A stretch of DNA of 64,000 bases from Paracoccaceae bacterium (GTDB taxonomy: Bacteria > Pseudomonadota > Alphaproteobacteria > Rhodobacterales > Rhodobacteraceae): the NCBI GenBank assembly GCA_958296035.1, contig OY282431.1, forward strand, positions 3,146,037-3,210,036, read 5' to 3'. The notes under the pieces are model-generated. The model did not search any database. It worked only from the letters and a program-made list of their open reading frames with translations, and had not been told where the DNA came from. The first letter of the stretch is position 1. Every line of letters begins with the position of its first letter. The position numbers and the translations under genes are program-made. This document shows positions 17,326 to 27,958 of this stretch, piece by piece.

Positions 17326-18756
17326 ATGGCTCACGGCAAGGACCCGAGCTTTCTCGAATCAGTCGAATACAGCTTCAACCGAGCTGCCAACCTGGTGGAT
17401 TTGCCGCCAGGCATGAAGGAGCAGATCCGCGAATGCAACAGCACCTATATCGTCAGGTTCGGTGTACGACTGCGAGGACGCGTACATACTTTTACGGGTT
17501 ACAGAGCAGTCCATTCGGAGCATATGGAGCCTGTCAAGGGCGGCATCCGCTACGATACCAGGGTCAATCGGAACGAGGTGGAAGCCCTGGCAGCCCTGAT
17601 GACTTACAAATGCGCCCTGGTGGAAGCCCCTTATGGTGGCTCAAAGGGAGGACTGTGTATCAATCCTCGCGAGTACACGGCCGAAGAAATCGAGACCATT
17701 ACCCGCCGGTTCGCCTACGAACTGATCAAGCGGGATCTGATCAACCCCAGCCAGAATGTTCCGGCGCCTGACATGGGAACGGGCCAACGCGAAATGGCCT
17801 GGATTGCCGATCAGTACATGCGCATGAACACCACGGATATCAACTCGCGTGCCTGTGTGACCGGCAAGCCGCTGAATGCCGGTGGCATCGCCGGGCGCGT
17901 AGAGGCGACCGGAAGAGGTGTGCAATATGCACTTCGGGAATTCTTCCGTCATCCCGAGGATGCCTCCAAATCCGGCCTTTCGGGATCACTTGCGGGTAAG
18001 CGAGTGATTGTGCAGGGTCTGGGAAACGTCGGGTACCATGCCGCACTGTTTCTTTCCGAGGAAGATGATGCCAAGATTACCTGCATAATTGAATGGGACG
18101 GGGCTATTATCGATGAACATGGTCTTAACGTCGATGAAGTCAGCCACCACATCCGTTCAACCGGAGGCATCAAGGGGTGTCCCTATGGAACCTATGTCAG
18201 TGATGGACTCAGCATGCTGGAAATGGATTGTGACATATTGATTCCAGCCGCCATCGAAGCCGTTATCACCTCCGAGAATGCCGATCGTATCAAGGCACCA
18301 CTCATAGTTGAGGCAGCCAATGGCCCGATTACGGCACCGGCCGACAGGATTCTCCAGAGGAAGGGCGTAATCGTCATCCCCGATATGTATGCGAACGCTG
18401 GTGGTGTAACTGTTTCGTATTTCGAGTGGGTCAAGAATCTGAGCCACATCCGCTTCGGGCGCATGCAGCGTCGCCAGGAAGAAGCTCGCAGTACGCTTCT
18501 TGCCAACGAACTGAACAGCTTGTTCAAGAAAGCAAATATTGGCGTGGAGTTGTCCGATAGCTTTGTTGACAGGTATCTCCAGGGCGCCGGAGAGCTGGAG
18601 CTGGTTCGTTCCGGACTGGACGACACTATGCGTCTCGCCTACCAGTCAATGGCTGATGTTTGGAGACGGCGCGAGGATGTCGACGACTTGCGGACGGCAG
18701 CCTATCTTGTGGCCATCGAGCGCATTGCCCTGAGCTACCAGTCAATTGCGCTGTAG
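17326..18756 (+). CDS. Glu/Leu/Phe/Val dehydrogenase family (glutamate dehydrogenase)
   Basis: About 476 residues from ATG 17326, preceded by GGAAGG; an in-frame ATG at 17293 has no better signal. The dimerisation/substrate domain has GGIRYD, ALMTYKCALVEAPYGGSKGGL with the glycine-rich loop and conserved lysines, and the catalytic aspartate in VPAPDMGTGQREMAWI. The Rossmann domain has IVQGLGNVGYHAA. The reaction is reversible oxidative deamination of L-glutamate to 2-oxoglutarate with NAD(P). Family members with this tail (VDRYLQGAGELELVRSGLDDTM...) are common in alphaproteobacteria. It is monocistronic downstream of tRNA-His. Confidence 0.88.
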   Translation: MAHGKDPSFLESVEYSFNRAANLVDLPPGMKEQIRECNSTYIVRFGVRLRGRVHTFTGYRAVHSEHMEPVKGGIRYDTRVNRNEVEALAALMTYKCALVEAPYGGSKGGLCINPREYTAEEIETITRRFAYELIKRDLINPSQNVPAPDMGTGQREMAWIADQYMRMNTTDINSRACVTGKPLNAGGIAGRVEATGRGVQYALREFFRHPEDASKSGLSGSLAGKRVIVQGLGNVGYHAALFLSEEDDAKITCIIEWDGAIIDEHGLNVDEVSHHIRSTGGIKGCPYGTYVSDGLSMLEMDCDILIPAAIEAVITSENADRIKAPLIVEAANGPITAPADRILQRKGVIVIPDMYANAGGVTVSYFEWVKNLSHIRFGRMQRRQEEARSTLLANELNSLFKKANIGVELSDSFVDRYLQGAGELELVRSGLDDTMRLAYQSMADVWRRREDVDDLRTAAYLVAIERIALSYQSIAL

Positions 18757-19157
18757 CCCGTAATCGCGTTAAGTAGTTCGGCTTGCAAGACCCCCTTGCA
18801 GGCCGTCCTTCCATTCGACCAGCCTGGGCGGCGTATCCAACCTCACCGGCAAGTCCTGCGGAAGTATTCCTGCAGAGTTGGCGTGGCTGCCGGCACACCC
18901 AGTGTCCGTTCCCAAGTACGAACGATACCGATGGCGGGGTGTCGCTGTAGTCTCTTGACGCCTTGTAAACATCCAGTTGCCTGGCACACGATTGGATCTA
19001 CACCATGCGGAGCGGGCCTGCTTGACCCATTGACTAATCAGGTCTGACTAAGTTGTCACTTGTGTCCATTCGGTTGCCCGTAGCTGGTCTTCGTGCCTAA
19101 CCTGGTGTGATTAAACTTCGCCATCAGCGAAGGTGCACCTCAACCTGGACATGCTTC
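18757..19157. other. Gap without a supported gene
   Basis: 400 bases between convergent features; no motif-bearing frame, no clear terminator with a T tract. Confidence 0.4.
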
Positions 19158-19444
19158 CTATAGCTTCGATCTATCCTCCGCATTGGCATCAAGCCGCGGC
19201 AGTTGCATGCCAGTCCGGATGATGTCGAGAACGCCCTCCAACCGGGCAATGCGCTCACGGAGCAATCCCAATTCTCGGCACAACTCGGCCATGTCGCTGC
19301 GTAACCCCCGGCCATTTCACTGCGCAACTCAGCCATGTCGCTGCGAAGGTCTCGGCGTAATCCGGAGATCTGGATCATGTTCAGCATTACCACTGCAACA
19401 CCGGTACCGATGACTGCAAAGACAATTTCCAGTTCACTGCTCAT
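19158..19444 (-). pseudogene. Small membrane/coiled-coil protein, frameshifted in a G run
   Basis: The N-terminus SSELEIVFAVIGTGVAVVMLN is a membrane helix, followed by a coiled coil (LRRDLRSDMAELRSEMAG). At the five-G run around 19303-19307 the frame is lost: one more G would lead to LRSDMAELCRELGLLRERIARLEGVLDIIRTG and a natural stop at 19158-19160. The result would closely parallel the intact small protein at 51160-51480 (LRREMGDQRRDISDLRDEV, RERIARMEGVLDMIKG), so the two are paralogues. Function unknown; such one-helix coiled-coil proteins are frequent near decayed or mobile DNA. A homopolymer sequencing error cannot be excluded. Confidence 0.6.
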
Positions 19445-20143
19445 GGTTGGCTCCGGTCCTGTCTTTCAGCGCCAGTCCTCCTGGAATGGTTGGCCGCCCC
19501 CCTGGCACCGGTAGCTTTAGCCGGATTGCCACGACATTCAAAAGGCATATACAAGCTTTCACCCCTTGGCCAACAAGCGACCTTTGGTTCCTCATAAATC
19601 CGAGCTGCCACAGGGTTATTTTGGCTGGGCGTGCCGACAGACGAAATAAACCGATGCCGGCCTGCCTCAATTGGCCCCGCTTGCAGATTTCCAGTTACCT
19701 GGCGCAAGAACTGTTCACACCCAGCGACAGGGACTTTCCTGGTCCACAAATCGAATTGATGTACCTGCCATTGAATTCTCTTTTGGCCATTCGTTCCCAT
19801 GCTGCCTGCCCCCGTGCGGCTGCGTATCCAGTCGATGGCCGCAACAGCATTCCCAATCCTTTTCACAGCCCGTTCGAAATACGCTGATGCTGGCCCATGC
19901 TGCCTCTGCCAAAATTTCGTTTAGCAGGGCAGTATGGGCTAAGTAAGCTCCGTGACCGGTTCAATATCCTCTGTAGCCGCATCAATGAACCTGCGGCTAA
20001 TCGTCCATGTTGGACGTCAATATACGACTGATACCAGTCGGGATCGGAATGCCTGCCTTTCATGACCTGCAACGGGACCTATCCATCGGTTGGCCGATGT
20101 TTGTCCGATCAACGCTTCTGCATGACCGATGCCTGGCGCAGTG
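19445..20143. other. Long gap without a supported gene
   Basis: 700 bases. Frames of up to 146 codons exist on both strands but their sequences are low in recognisable structure and overlap each other; I regard them as chance. Confidence 0.4.
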
Positions 20144-20638
20144 TCAGCCTTGATCTCGAGATGATTTGTTGAGCAACTGTGCTTGCAGCAGGGTTGCAAA
20201 TTGCTTGACCTCGCCCTTCGGGGTACAGCCGCCAATTCCTACCATGCGACCGTAACGCCACCAGAGACCGACCCGCCAGACCGCTGGCATTGAATTGTGG
20301 AGTTTAATCGTACAACCCGAGGCCGGCTTGAACGCCAGCATGCCTATCTCGATTCCTGAAATATTCTCGAACTCAGCCAGAACCGTGCCATCCGAAGACT
20401 TCACACTTTGAGGATGCAGTTCTATTGAGTGACGTGTGTAAGCATACATCATGAACGCCAGGCCTATCGAGAGCATTCCGAAAAGGAACGTCAGGGCCGC
20501 GAATGTGACCTGAGACATGTTGGCGAAACTTGAATCAATCAGTAAACCGCCTATCACCAGCAGCAGCAGCGTGGTCACGATACGGCGGGCAGGAGAAGGC
20601 GTGATACGTGCCTGTACTTCGGCGGAACCCTGGCTCAT
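20144..20638 (-). CDS. Conserved hypothetical membrane protein
   Basis: About 164 residues from ATG 20638. Two hydrophobic segments (VTTLLLLVIGGLLI and FAALTFLFGMLSIGLAFMMYAY) form a hairpin, followed by a cytosolic strand-rich part (HSIELHPQSVKSSDGTVLAEFENISGIEIG, then KPASGCTIKLHNSMPAVWRVGLWWRYGRMVGIGGC) that resembles a PH-like fold in layout. It ends with an amphipathic helix (EVKQFATLLQAQLL). I do not recognise a named family. It is encoded just downstream of lepA on the same strand, about 100 bases away. Confidence 0.65.
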   Translation of the reverse strand: MSQGSAEVQARITPSPARRIVTTLLLLVIGGLLIDSSFANMSQVTFAALTFLFGMLSIGLAFMMYAYTRHSIELHPQSVKSSDGTVLAEFENISGIEIGMLAFKPASGCTIKLHNSMPAVWRVGLWWRYGRMVGIGGCTPKGEVKQFATLLQAQLLNKSSRDQG

Positions 20639-20741
20639 ATACACCCGCATTCAGGTTCTCGCTGCCCGTATCCCGCAATGACAGAGCACCAGGCTGCATG
20701 GATCACAGTCACGCCCAATGCTGTTTCGGTCGAGAATTCGT

Positions 20742-22541
20742 TCATGAATCTATTCTCAGGGAACTGATAAAAGCGCCCTGGGGAATTTCAACTTTGCCAA
20801 ATCGGCGCATCTTCTTCTTGCCTGCCTTTTGTTTTTCAAGGAGCTTTTTCTTGCGCGTGATGTCACCGCCATAGCATTTTGCGGTCACGTCCTTGCGCAT
20901 TGCCGAGATCGTTTCGCGGGCAATGATACGCCCGCCTACGGCGGCCTGTATCGGAATGGCAAACCAGTGCCGCGGAATCAGCTCCTTGAGGTTTTCGCAA
21001 ATCTTGCGCCCGCGCGCTTCACAGTTGCTTCGATGAAGCATGAGAGACAACGCCTCGACAGCCTCACCATTCACGAGAATGCTCATCTTGACCAGATTAT
21101 CGGCACGGTAGCCGGCAAGCGTGTAGTCGAATGAAGCAAAACCGCGCGAAATTGACTTGAGGCGATTGTAGAAGTCAAACACGACCTCGTTGAGCGGCAG
21201 GTCGAACTGAATCATGGCCCTGCCGCCCGAAAATGACAGCTCTCGCTGTATACCTCTGCGCCCATGGCAGAGCGCCAAAATATCACCCACATAGGCATCC
21301 GGCACCATGATTGTAGCGTCGATCCTTGGCTCCTCTATGGCTGCAATACTGGCTGGATCGGGCAGATCGGCAGGATTGTACACCTCAACCAGGTCGCCTG
21401 TTTTCAACACGACCCTGTAGACAACTGATGGAGCAGTGGTGATCAGATCAAGGTTGTACTCTCGCTCCAGCCGCTCCCGGATGACCTCCAGGTGCAGAAG
21501 ACCAAGAAACCCGCAGCGAAATCCGAGCCCGAGCGCGGGCGACATCTCGGCTTCACTGCTGAAGGAGGAATCATTTATGGAAATCTTCTCGATGCCACCA
21601 CGCAGGTTCTGGAAGGCACTGCCGTCCATCGGAAAGAAGCCGCAAAAGACAACTGGCTTTGATGGCTGGATGGCAGCAATCGGCTCGCGGCAGGGGGATT
21701 TCTCTAGTGTAACGGTATCACCGACGATGGTATCCCTGACCTGCTTGATCGATGCAATGAGATAGCCGATCTGGCCGGCCTCCAATGCGTCGACATCCTG
21801 CATCTCGGGACAAAAGACACCGACCCTGTCGACGCCATATACCGCATCCGTAGCCAGCATGCGGATCCGGTCACCCTTTGCCAGTCGACCATCCATGATT
21901 CTCAATAAAACGACAACACCAAGAAACTGGTCATACCAACTGTCTACCAGCAAGGCTCGCAGCGGCCCCTTGAGATTACCAGCAGGAGGCGGAAGTTGCC
22001 CAACAATCGCTTCAAGCACCAGATCGACCCCCAGGCCGGTTTTTGCCGAAACAGGGATTGCGTTGCTGGCGTCTATTCCGATCACGTCTTCGATCTGCCT
22101 CGCGACGCGCTCGGTATCGGCAGCCGGAAGATCGATCTTGTTCAGTACCGGAATGATCTCATGCTCTGCCTCGATCGCCTGGTACACATTGGCCAGGGTC
22201 TGGGCCTCGACCCCCTGCGTGGCATCGACCACGAGAAGCGAGCCCTCGGCAGCACGCATGGAACGCGATACCTCATAGGAAAAGTCAACATGTCCCGGAG
22301 TGTCGATTAGGTTCAGTGTATATTCACGGCCATCCCGGGCGCGATAAAGTATCCGCACCGTATTGGCCTTGATGGTAATTCCACGCTCGCGCTCGATATC
22401 CATTGTATCCAGCATCTGCTCCTTGAGATCACGGTCCTCGACCGTTCCCGTGGACTGCATCAGTCGATCGGCTAACGTGCTCTTGCCGTGATCGATGTGT
22501 GCAACAATCGAAAAATTGCGGATCAGGGATATGTCGCTCAT
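20742..22541 (-). CDS. lepA: Translation elongation factor 4
   Basis: 599 residues, the usual LepA length. G1 AHIDHGKST at 14-22, ERGITIKA switch [18 protein letters not shown], then domain II, the EF-G-like domains and the unique C-terminal domain ending [28 protein letters not shown]. This GTPase back-translocates or remodels stalled ribosomes and is involved in ribosome biogenesis. The gene is intact, in contrast to the decayed accessory genes, and serves as a control for sequence quality. Confidence 0.97.
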   Translation of the reverse strand: MSDISLIRNFSIVAHIDHGKSTLADRLMQSTGTVEDRDLKEQMLDTMDIERERGITIKANTVRILYRARDGREYTLNLIDTPGHVDFSYEVSRSMRAAEGSLLVVDATQGVEAQTLANVYQAIEAEHEIIPVLNKIDLPAADTERVARQIEDVIGIDASNAIPVSAKTGLGVDLVLEAIVGQLPPPAGNLKGPLRALLVDSWYDQFLGVVVLLRIMDGRLAKGDRIRMLATDAVYGVDRVGVFCPEMQDVDALEAGQIGYLIASIKQVRDTIVGDTVTLEKSPCREPIAAIQPSKPVVFCGFFPMDGSAFQNLRGGIEKISINDSSFSSEAEMSPALGLGFRCGFLGLLHLEVIRERLEREYNLDLITTAPSVVYRVVLKTGDLVEVYNPADLPDPASIAAIEEPRIDATIMVPDAYVGDILALCHGRRGIQRELSFSGGRAMIQFDLPLNEVVFDFYNRLKSISRGFASFDYTLAGYRADNLVKMSILVNGEAVEALSLMLHRSNCEARGRKICENLKELIPRHWFAIPIQAAVGGRIIARETISAMRKDVTAKCYGGDITRKKKLLEKQKAGKKKMRRFGKVEIPQGAFISSLRIDS

Positions 22542-22821
22542 GACTCCTATTGGCCGTACAATTGGGCAACTGCCCGGTCGCCCGTCATTGAGGTTGACCT
22601 GACACCTGCGTATGCCAGGCCCGGTCCCCGGTGATGTGAATGGGCCTCGATCGAAGTTCGGCCATGCCTGCAGTCACTCCGGTCAGGTGTTGGCTGCAGG
22701 TGGGTACCTGCCAAAAAACCGTACGGCCTTCCCGCGCCGTGTCTGGTAAGCGCGTTTAAGGGCTCAGATTGAATGAAACAGACTATGTGCAAAACCCAAG
22801 ACGGAAAGACCTGGAACTGCC

Positions 22822-23139
22822 CTAGCTCTGGCCTTCTGCAGCCACAGTCTCCTGGTTGGACTTGCGAGCAATCAACAGGCTGCGCTTGATCTTGAGTGCT
22901 CTTGGCGAAAGCGTACTGTCAGAGGCCTTAAGCAGGAAATGATCCAGTCCGCCGCGATGATCAACGCTTCTCAGTGCAGAGGCCGAAACTCGCAAGCGAA
23001 AAGTCTGTCCAAGCTCGTCGGACAGCAACGATGCGCGGCACAGGTTCGGCAAAAAGCGCCGCTTTGTCCTGTTCTTGGCATGGCTGACATTGTTTCCGGT
23101 CATTACCCGCTTACCGGTGAGTTCACAGACGCGCGCCAT
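22822..23139 (-). CDS. rpmB: 50S ribosomal protein L28
   Basis: The classical start is ATG 23139 ([20 protein letters not shown]); the upstream in-frame extension to 23202 is not part of L28. About 105 residues with [35 protein letters not shown] and an extended C-terminal helix typical of alphaproteobacterial L28. Cytoplasmic, large ribosomal subunit. Downstream of meaB on the same strand with 68 bases between. Confidence 0.95.
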   Translation of the reverse strand: MARVCELTGKRVMTGNNVSHAKNRTKRRFLPNLCRASLLSDELGQTFRLRVSASALRSVDHRGGLDHFLLKASDSTLSPRALKIKRSLLIARKSNQETVAAEGQS

Positions 23140-23207
23140 TATCGAATACCCCATTGCAGGGCGTCGGGACTGTCCTGCCAGACGCCGGTAAACTGGTTGC
23201 AAAAAGG

Positions 23208-24257
23208 CTATTTAGCGGCTTGTTGTGGATTGTCAACACTTTGCGACCCGGATACCCGCTCTTGTCCAACCCGTGACCAGAGTTCTTCGACGATTTCCTG
23301 CGCTGCAGCGTCATAATGCAGGCGACCACTGCGCACGCGATCTTCCTGCGCCGAAATCCTGGCACGGAGTTCTTCATCCGCGAGCAGGCGTTCACGAATT
23401 CGTTCGTCTATCTCGGACTTGAACCAGGACACAGCCTGGTTCTGGCGATTTTGTCTCCAGAACCCCTGCTGGCGCCTCCATTCTGCCAGGTGCAAAACGT
23501 GTTTCCATGTTCCCTGTATGCCCCTGTCCTCCAGTGCCGAAATGTTCATCGCCACCGGGAATCCGTCGGGATCTTGTCTTCTGCTGCGTAGCAATCGCAA
23601 TGCACTGGCGTAGTCTGCACAGGTGCGGGAGGCCTGCGACATGAACTCGCCATCCGACTTGTTGACAAGCACGAGATCAGCCTTTTCCATTATGCCGCGC
23701 TTGATGCCCTGCAAGTCGTCCCCGGCCCCGGGCGACACCAGCAGGACAAAGATGTCGACCAATCCAGAAACCAGGATGTCGGTTTGTCCGACGCCTGTGG
23801 TTTCAACCAGCACGACATCGAACCCGGCTTGCTCACACACAAAAACAACATCCCGGGCGCGTCGCGACACGCCGCCTTGAAATCCGCCGGTCGGCGAGGG
23901 TCTGATGAACGCCTTCGGGTTGCGGACCAAGGCCGACATTCTTGTCTTGTCGCCAAGAATCGATCCCCCGGATGCCGTTGAACTCGGGTCCACGGCCAGC
24001 ACCGCCACCGATAGACCGTTCCTGGTCAACTTTGTCCCCAAACAATCGATCAATGTGGATTTTCCGGCTCCGGGAGCCCCTGTAATTCCGATTCGAAGCC
24101 CTTCTCGTGCACCGAGGCTTCCCAGCTCGGCCAGCAGCCCTGCCGCCTTCCGGCGATGGTCCTGTCTCGTACTCTCGACCAGCGTAATCGCTCTGGCGAT
24201 GCCGCTTCGTTCTCCCTGGTACACTCGCCGGGCTAGTTGCTTTGGATTTGCAGGCAC
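23208..24257 (-). CDS. meaB: Methylmalonyl-CoA mutase-associated GTPase
   Basis: 349 residues. G1 [37 protein letters not shown] (the MeaB/ArgK block), [27 protein letters not shown] and VLVNKSDG. MeaB chaperones B12 loading and protects methylmalonyl-CoA mutase; that enzyme is encoded 20 kb away in this window, so the partner is present but not adjacent. Confidence 0.95.
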   Translation of the reverse strand: MPANPKQLARRVYQGERSGIARAITLVESTRQDHRRKAAGLLAELGSLGAREGLRIGITGAPGAGKSTLIDCLGTKLTRNGLSVAVLAVDPSSTASGGSILGDKTRMSALVRNPKAFIRPSPTGGFQGGVSRRARDVVFVCEQAGFDVVLVETTGVGQTDILVSGLVDIFVLLVSPGAGDDLQGIKRGIMEKADLVLVNKSDGEFMSQASRTCADYASALRLLRSRRQDPDGFPVAMNISALEDRGIQGTWKHVLHLAEWRRQQGFWRQNRQNQAVSWFKSEIDERIRERLLADEELRARISAQEDRVRSGRLHYDAAAQEIVEELWSRVGQERVSGSQSVDNPQQAAK

Positions 24258-24367
24258 GAATCAGTGATTCCGGTTGAATGGGCAGCAGGATTTACCAAGT
24301 AACAAGTTGTCGCGATCTTGCCGAATAGATTGCAGGAAAGGCGATTACAAAACACTTTGTCGGAATC

Positions 24368-25114
24368 ATGCGCTCGATTGCTTTCAATTTGTTCTGGGTT
24401 GTGTTTCTGGCCAGCGTGACCATCGGTTGCCAGTCACTACCGACTCTCGCATCCGAGATTGTTGAGGAGCGCGCACAATTTGACCTGAAGTTGGCCTTCC
24501 TGGCAATAGCCAAGCTGGAGTTCATATCCAGGAGCGACGGTCGTCATTATGCCGTCTACACCGACATCAAGTCCACCGGAATGGGGACGTTGTTAACCAG
24601 GGACAGGCAGCGAACCAGGGTTGTCGGCGTTATTCGCGACGGAGAACGGGTACCTGTGCGCTACCACACGGTCCGAATATATGGCGATGGCACTTCGTCC
24701 TCCACTATAATTGAATACAAGGACGGTGTTGTCGACAAGGTGATTTCCAGGGACCCACACGAGGAAGTCGGAAGTGTCCAGCCGGACGCTGGAAGTTCCG
24801 GCTGGGATTTTCTGACCGTGATCTACGAGGTCATGGGCCAGAAACAACTGAATTCGCTGTGCCAACGCACCTTCTCGGCATTCGATGGCAAGAAGACCAC
24901 AGAGATCAGTTTGGAGCAACCCGTAAGGCAATTGGATGGCCTGGTCAGATGCGCCGGCATCTACCAGCGTTTTTCCGGCCCGGACAGGGATACTGCCGAG
25001 AAAATCCCCTTCGAAGTGTTTTATCGACGTACCGAGGACAGGCCCGGCTGGTTTGAGTTCTTCAAGATGATCCACAACTCCAATTTCGGCCCGCTGCGGA
25101 TTGTCCGCCAATAG
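24368..25114 (+). CDS. DUF3108 domain protein with signal peptide
   Basis: 248 residues. The N-terminal 30 residues are a signal sequence (FNLFWVVFLASVTIGCQSLPTLAS); the cysteine in TIGCQS could be a lipobox but cleavage after LAS is also possible. The rest is strand-rich with HYAVYTDIKSTGMGTLLTR, VRYHTVRIYGDGTSSSTIIEY and a SWDFL-like segment, as in DUF3108 envelope proteins of unknown function. Likely periplasmic or outer-membrane associated. Monocistronic. Confidence 0.7.
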   Translation: MRSIAFNLFWVVFLASVTIGCQSLPTLASEIVEERAQFDLKLAFLAIAKLEFISRSDGRHYAVYTDIKSTGMGTLLTRDRQRTRVVGVIRDGERVPVRYHTVRIYGDGTSSSTIIEYKDGVVDKVISRDPHEEVGSVQPDAGSSGWDFLTVIYEVMGQKQLNSLCQRTFSAFDGKKTTEISLEQPVRQLDGLVRCAGIYQRFSGPDRDTAEKIPFEVFYRRTEDRPGWFEFFKMIHNSNFGPLRIVRQ

Positions 25115-25428
25115 TGACCCAGACCAGAAATGGTCCGCTGCGGATTGCTGCCTGATTCCATGACCAGCATCGCTAGAAAGAATAGTCATAGCCATCATGA
25201 TTGGCGAGTAACAGAACGTGTGTACTATAGATGTGGCAGCCGGTCGGGGCATCTACGTGCACGCCAGGTCGAGGCTGGTTTGCCCGCAGTTGTCGAGCCA
25301 TTCCTGATAAGGCACTGGTTGCCAGCAGTTCTCATTATGGCATTTTTCTTTTCCGGTCAGCGGTTGTACCGGTTTTCGAGATTGCAATTGGGGCGGTGGT
25401 GTAGGGACGCGCCGGGACCCAGGCCGGG
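25115..25428. other. Gap without a supported gene
   Basis: No recognisable frame; the right part is GC-rich with inverted repeats such as GACCCAGGCCGGGTC at about 25415-25430. Confidence 0.35.
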
Positions 25429-25743
25429 TCACGGCGGCTTCTCAACCGGCAGCGACGGGACGGCCTTGCGGCCGGCCATGACCAGCAGCATCTCGGTCCA
25501 GTTGCCAAACAGGTGATACCGGGTGATGATCGGGATGTGCTGGACCATCGCCTTGCGGGTGCCGACCACGGTGCGCGCCTGCTGCCACAGGTCCTGTGCC
25601 ATGTCGCACCTGCCGTGCATGGGGTTGCGCGTCACCAGCACCGTCGACAGCGTATCCTGGCCATGCCCGAAACTGTGCGACAGGTTGGTGCCAATTTGTT
25701 TCAGCGGGCTCTGCCACAGGCTGCCAGTTCCCCCACCTATCAC
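25429..25743 (-). CDS. Hypothetical protein fragment
   Basis: A 104-codon frame reading SLWQSPLKQIGTNLSHSFGHG, TRNPMHGRCDMAQDLWQQARTVVGTRKAMVQHIPIITRYHLFGNW. Its composition and codon pattern look like real coding sequence, but I do not recognise it and a competing frame overlaps it. A separate minus-strand frame just above (NWLEMVIENPRNGHRMRFALITSLD, ending in TGA at about 25739) also looks coding, so this is probably a broken gene next to the IS4 fragment. Confidence 0.3.
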   Translation of the reverse strand: MIGGGTGSLWQSPLKQIGTNLSHSFGHGQDTLSTVLVTRNPMHGRCDMAQDLWQQARTVVGTRKAMVQHIPIITRYHLFGNWTEMLLVMAGRKAVPSLPVEKPP

Positions 25744-25828
25744 GCATCAATGTCGAGACTGGTGATTAAGGCAAAGCGCATGCGATGCCCGTTGCGAGGA
25801 TTTTCGATGACCATTTCCAGCCAGTTGA

Positions 25829-26275
25829 CAGGCGCGTTGGATAACCCGTCTGTACCGAAAACGCTGGATAATTGAGCAGCTTTTCAGAACCATCAAGACA
25901 CTTGGCTTTGCTATTGAGCGGGTATCGACAGAGGCGGCACCGTTTGCGATGCTGTGTGCGCTGACACTGGTTGCCGGCGTCTCCTGCCTGCAGCTTGTGC
26001 AGGACCGCGATGGTGCGGGCAAGCGGCCGCTCCAGGATGTGTTTGACGCTGCGGACGGCGAGGCGCTGGAAGCGGTATCGGCAACACTGGAGGGGAAGAC
26101 TGCGAAGCAGAAGAAACCGCATGCGAGAGGATCGCTGGCCTATGCACCATGGGTGTGCGCGCGTCTTGGCAGATGGACCGGCTATTATGGCAAGCCCGGT
26201 CCTGTGGTGATGTTGAAGGGTCTCTATCAGTTCAGCGCCATCCAGACCGGCTATGACATGGCTGGAAATGTGTGA
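25829..26275 (+). mobile_element. IS4-family transposase, C-terminal fragment
   Basis: The frame open from 25829 reads LYRKRWIIEQLFRTIKTLGFAIE (the YREK-like region with the third catalytic Glu, here in WIIEQLF), then PFAMLCALTLVAGV and AYAPWVCARLGRWTGYYGKPGPVVML before TGA 26273-26275. The last block is typical of the IS4 transposase C-terminus. The N-terminal two thirds, including the DDE aspartates, are missing, and I find no second terminal repeat, so this is an inactive remnant. Confidence 0.75.
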
Positions 26276-26323
26276 ATCCAATAAACATTGACTGGACCGG
26301 CAGAGGGCCCTTAAGCGGGTGAC

Positions 26324-26782
26324 ATGATACAAGCCGCAACCGCAAGAGACACCTTCTCGCCGGAACAAATCGCTTGGCTGGAAGAGCGCTTCAACGCCAT
26401 CCGGACCACTGTCGATCGAGTCTTCGACAGGACGACGCTCATGTGGATAATCGGCGGGCTGACCGCGCTGGGTGTCGCCGCCGCCGGCCTTCTCTATGCG
26501 GAAATAGGCAAGAGCCGAGTCGCGATCGTCGAACTGGCGAAAGGTCAAGCCCGGATCAAGGCGATCCTGAACGAACGGCTACCGCGTCTGGCGGAATACG
26601 TCGTCACATCTTTTTTCCAAAATGCTATTATCGGCAGCGACAAACTCCATGTCACGGGAGTAGATTTTGCTGCCGTTGTTATCGTATGCCTCTTCACAAG
26701 TACTCTTATGAGGCTCCTGTCAACACAAGATAGGCCTGGACGTGGATCACACACGCATGATGCATCCATTCCTGTCGGTTGA
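26324..26782 (+). CDS. Small membrane/coiled-coil protein
   Basis: 152 codons. Residues 1-90 are plausible: FSPEQIAWLEERFNAIRTTVDRVFDRTTLMW, a membrane helix IIGGLTALGVAAAGLLYAEIG, and a helix KSRVAIVELAKGQARIKAILNERL. The following 60 codons have a different character and may be read-through after a lost ending. The layout (helix, TM, helix) recalls the small proteins at 19158-19444 and 51160-51480, although sequence similarity is weak. Function unknown. Confidence 0.45.
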   Translation: MIQAATARDTFSPEQIAWLEERFNAIRTTVDRVFDRTTLMWIIGGLTALGVAAAGLLYAEIGKSRVAIVELAKGQARIKAILNERLPRLAEYVVTSFFQNAIIGSDKLHVTGVDFAAVVIVCLFTSTLMRLLSTQDRPGRGSHTHDASIPVG

Positions 26783-27418
26783 ATTGGTTCCGGCGATGGT
26801 GTCTGCGCTGCTCTCGGTTGCCAGCAGTCAGAGCAGGGAAACATCTCCATTGGGCGGCGATGTAGACGGTTCTCCAGCCGAAGGCTTGCTCTTGGATGGC
26901 CATGAAGCTGAACAGGTCACGGAACCTGCCCTCAGCGATCACTTGGCGTTGTTTCGAAGCGCAGGAACGGACCACAAGTCCGGTTGCCTCGGCAATCTAC
27001 AGCTTGCGCAGCGTCCATGCTCTGGATGTCGCATTCGCGGTCACAGACTTATATGACGCAGTTGCCCGAGCAGGCTCGACCGGGTTGCTGTGCCACGGCA
27101 AGCTCCCCCGACAAGTGCCGAATGTCGTTCTCCTGTCGAGTCCCTGCGTTCTTCAGATCAGCATCGTCTCGGGGCTGGTGCCGGCGGTCTCTCCACGCGC
27201 TGACACCAGCGCAGATCTCGGCCAATATGTTCAAAAGGTCGAAACAGCGTCCGCCTCCAGGGACTAGCGCGCTGTTTTCCAAGGACACCCAATTGTGCGA
27301 TTTCAGACTTTACCGGGAGGTCTGAACCAATTAGCCTCTCATTGCATCGTAATGTCGAACGACCGACTGATTGTCGATCTAACCTGTTCTTGGGGAGCCT
27401 TGATTATCGAATACGACC
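26783..27418. other. Gap without a supported gene
   Basis: 635 bases; several overlapping frames of 80-120 codons, none with motifs. Possibly decayed coding DNA. Confidence 0.35.
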
Positions 27419-27754
27419 TCAGGTCGATGCGGCCAATTTCTTCCGGGCCAGCCGGGAGCGCTGATTCTGGCGTTCGCTTTCCTCGCGTGACAACGCCACA
27501 CTGGTTCGAACGCCCCTGTTGACAAACCTGACCAATCCGGACACCACTCTCTCGCTTGGATTAATGCCGGCGCAAGTCAATACTTCCTTGCCATCTCGTG
27601 ATCGTGCCCATCGGGCGATTACTTCCGTACCGTTGCCAAAACTCTTTTCGTCTGCAATCGCGTCGTCCAGTGCAGCCAAAACCACGGCGGCAAAGAGTTT
27701 TCGAGCCCTGGAACCCTGCTCATAGTTGAATGCTGTATCATCGTACTTGGCCAT
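27419..27754 (-). CDS. DUF6280-like small protein
   Basis: About 111 residues from ATG 27754 (MAKYDDTAFNYEQGSRARKL); the frame could start seven codons earlier. RARKLFAAVVLAALDDAIADEK, GTEVIARWARSRDGKEVLTCAGI and ERVVSGLVRFVNRGV match a short alphaproteobacterial family that I recall as DUF6280. No catalytic signature; soluble, helical. It is divergent from efp with about 200 bases between. Confidence 0.65.
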   Translation of the reverse strand: MAKYDDTAFNYEQGSRARKLFAAVVLAALDDAIADEKSFGNGTEVIARWARSRDGKEVLTCAGINPSERVVSGLVRFVNRGVRTSVALSREESERQNQRSRLARKKLAAST

Positions 27755-27958
27755 CCAAGCCATCTCCTTTAGCACTAATTGCCGCTCACATTAGTCGAAA
27801 ATCCCCTCGTCCAAGCCGCTTGCTACCGCCACACACCGCCCTGGACAGTTGCGCAGGGCTCCGTGTCATGCTCGCGACCCAACATCAGGAATTGTAATTC
27901 TTGCCGCCGAGGGATACTTTATTGTGTGGAAAAAATCAACAGTTCTTTTGGTGAGTTG

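Noticed and set aside
25766-26548. 260-codon minus-strand frame
   Set aside because: It is antisense to the IS4 transposase fragment and the following small protein; the plus-strand frames carry the recognisable motifs.
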